From NCBI GenBank assembly GCA_023425615.1, contig JAFACJ010000137.1, forward strand, positions 1 to 5,428: DNA of 5,428 nt. Direction: 5' to 3'. Positions 4,894 through 5,428 of the stretch are shown piece after piece. Source of the DNA: Actinomycetes bacterium. GTDB lineage: Bacteria; Actinomycetota; Actinomycetes; Streptosporangiales; Streptosporangiaceae. Under the pieces are notes generated by a model that searched no databases, had not been told where the DNA came from, and was given only the letters and a program-made list of their open reading frames with translations. The translations under genes were made by a program, and so were the position numbers. How positions within the stretch are numbered: position 1 is the stretch's first letter; the number at the start of each line of letters is the position of its first letter.

Positions 4894-4933
4894 GCACGCC
4901 CTCCGCGCCGTCCGGGCGTGCGAGACGGACGGC
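4894..4933 (+). promoter_or_regulatory. Potential H-type RNA pseudoknot / hairpin in the 121 bp intergenic spacer
   Basis: Stem 1 is an 8 bp perfect pairing of 4894-4901 (GCACGCCC) with 4914-4921 (GGGCGTGC). Stem 2 is a 7 bp perfect pairing of 4907-4913 (GCCGTCC), which lies in the loop of stem 1, with 4927-4933 (GGACGGC). Together they have H-type pseudoknot geometry: a 5-base first loop, no base between stems, and a 5-base last loop. Stem 1 alone could act as a C/G-rich terminator or attenuator 27 bases after the ATP-binding gene. Confidence 0.35.
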
Positions 4934-4987
4934 ACGACATCCGGCGGGCCCCGGTTCCCGCCATCGAGACGTAAGGACAAGGACGCC

Positions 4988-5242
4988 ATGCCCTGGACCG
5001 ACGTGATCGCCGGAGCGATCATCCTGTTCCTGCTCACCCTCACCGCCGCCTGCGGCGCCACCCTGCGGGGCCGCCCCCGCTCCCCCTGGGACCGGCTCTT
5101 CGACCACGCCCCCGACCGTCCCCGTGCCAAGGCGTGGCCCGAGATCTGGGGCTACTCCCACGACACCGGCGGCCCCCTGCCCCACCGCAAGACCGGCGGC
5201 AAGCCGTCCGGCTCAGGCGACCGGCACGGCAGAACCGGTTAG
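4988..5242 (+). CDS. Small single-span membrane protein of unknown function
   Basis: This 84-residue protein has one hydrophobic span near its N-terminus (residues 5-25, VIAGAIILFLLTLTAAC). It is preceded by an acidic residue (Asp5) and followed by a basic stretch (RGRPR, 27-31), which predicts the N-terminus outside and the tail in the cytoplasm. The tail has PRSPWDRLFDHAPDRPR (30-46), a WPEIWGY segment (50-56) and a hydrophilic Gly/Lys/Arg end. Only 6 of 84 sense codons end in A/T, strongly supporting coding. I chose the ATG at 4988, which has AAGGA about ten bases upstream (4973-4977) and another closer. An in-frame GTG at 4892 lies within the intergenic hairpin and would add an unlikely extension. 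The gene follows the ATP-binding gene by 121 bp in the same direction and is closed by strong hairpins. The family is not recognised. Confidence 0.78.
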   Translation: MPWTDVIAGAIILFLLTLTAACGATLRGRPRSPWDRLFDHAPDRPRAKAWPEIWGYSHDTGGPLPHRKTGGKPSGSGDRHGRTG

Positions 5243-5245
5243 ACC

Positions 5246-5286
5246 CCTCCTGGGGCCGGGCCCCGTCCGACCCCCGCCCCAGGAGG
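5246..5286 (+). terminator. Strong hairpin terminator, first of two
   Basis: CCTCCTGGGGC (5246-5256) and GCCCCAGGAGG (5276-5286) form an 11 bp perfect stem around a 19-base loop. It begins three bases after the TAG of the small membrane protein gene. There is no T-tract, which is common for actinobacterial terminators. Because the stem is symmetric it may also work on the other strand. Confidence 0.65.
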
Positions 5287-5293
5287 CCCCACC

Positions 5294-5337
5294 CCCGCCC
5301 CGCCCCGGGCAAAGCGCGGAACCCCGGGCGGGGCGGG
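5294..5337 (+). terminator. Strong hairpin terminator, second of two
   Basis: CCCGCCCCGCCC (5294-5305) pairs perfectly with GGGCGGGGCGGG (5326-5337) over 12 bp. After one C-C mismatch, GGG (5307-5309) pairs with CCC (5322-5324), leaving a 12-base loop with an AAAG core. It lies seven bases after the first hairpin. Together the two should insulate the gene starting at 5419. Confidence 0.6.
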
Positions 5338-5418
5338 CCCGCGGCACCCGCACACATCGCGAACCGCACAACGGACGGCAGGAGACCGCCCTGCCCACAG
5401 AGCAGGAAAGAGGCGGAA

Positions 5419-5428
5419 ATGTCGGAAT
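5419..5428 (+). CDS. Start of a further gene, truncated by the window edge
   Basis: An ATG at 5419 (Met-Ser-Glu...) is preceded by GAGG at 5410-5413 with a five-base spacer. A small inverted repeat, CCTGC (5390-5394) / GCAGG (5402-5406), lies just upstream. Only three codons are visible, so nothing can be said about the product. Its position after two tandem terminators suggests an independent transcription unit. Confidence 0.5.

Noticed and set aside
5045..5056. Lipobox-like LTAAC in the small membrane protein (Cys22)
   Set aside because: There are no positive charges before the hydrophobic segment and Thr at -3 is atypical, so a plain membrane anchor is more likely than a lipoprotein signal.
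4237..5130. N-terminal extension of the XRE gene giving a 592-residue frame
   Set aside because: The extra 298 codons run antisense to the well-supported ATP-binding gene, have low-complexity Arg/Gly content, and the true start at 4236 has a good GGAGG site and family-length product.
1..5428. CRISPR array, tRNA/rRNA, transposase or integrase, attachment-site repeats
   Set aside because: I looked for regular spaced repeats, cloverleaf-like sequences and mobile-element protein motifs and saw none.

Overview
The window reads as chromosomal DNA from a high-GC actinomycete, probably a Streptomyces or Streptosporangiales (Actinomadura-like) relative. The grounds are strong G/C third-position bias, GTG starts, C/G-rich hairpins without T-tracts, and protein families largely confined to this group: XRE regulators with a DUF5753-type sensor region, DUF397 miniproteins, RsbW-like ATP-binding proteins and a TIGR04222-type membrane protein with a Gly/Cys tail. 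No rRNA, tRNA, CRISPR array or insertion sequence is visible.

Left part (1-2855), all genes on the minus strand. In transcription order there is a Trp-rich soluble protein of unknown function (1874-2383), a TIGR04222-like protein ending in a Gly/Cys tail (692-1675), and a small Sec-exported beta-rich protein whose last two residues are Cys-Cys (33-587). The last two genes are 104 bp apart in the same direction and may be co-transcribed. Between the first two is a 198 bp spacer with an unusual AT-rich palindrome. About 470 bp upstream of the Trp-rich gene (2384-2855) holds no convincing gene.

Central part (2856-4434). This is an XRE/DUF397 module on the minus strand. An XRE-DUF5753 regulator (3352-4236) overlaps a DUF397 gene (3164-3352) by one base in TGATG. 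A clear hairpin terminator follows. A second DUF397 paralogue (2856-3044) of the same length, 40 of 62 residues identical, lies beyond it and appears to have its own promoter, whose -35 element sits inside the terminator stem.

Right part (4435-5428), plus strand. Divergent from the XRE gene is a GTG-started RsbW-like ATP-binding protein (4435-4866). It is followed by a possible H-type RNA pseudoknot, an 84-residue single-span membrane protein (4988-5242), two tandem GC-rich hairpins, and the first codons of another gene at 5419. The HATPase + XRE + DUF397 combination resembles the whiJ/abaA-type regulatory clusters of Streptomyces, which act on development and antibiotic production. That assignment comes from family knowledge, not from this sequence alone. 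The less ordinary points are the duplicated DUF397 with a terminator/promoter switch between the copies, and two adjacent envelope-type proteins that both carry cysteines at their extreme C-termini.
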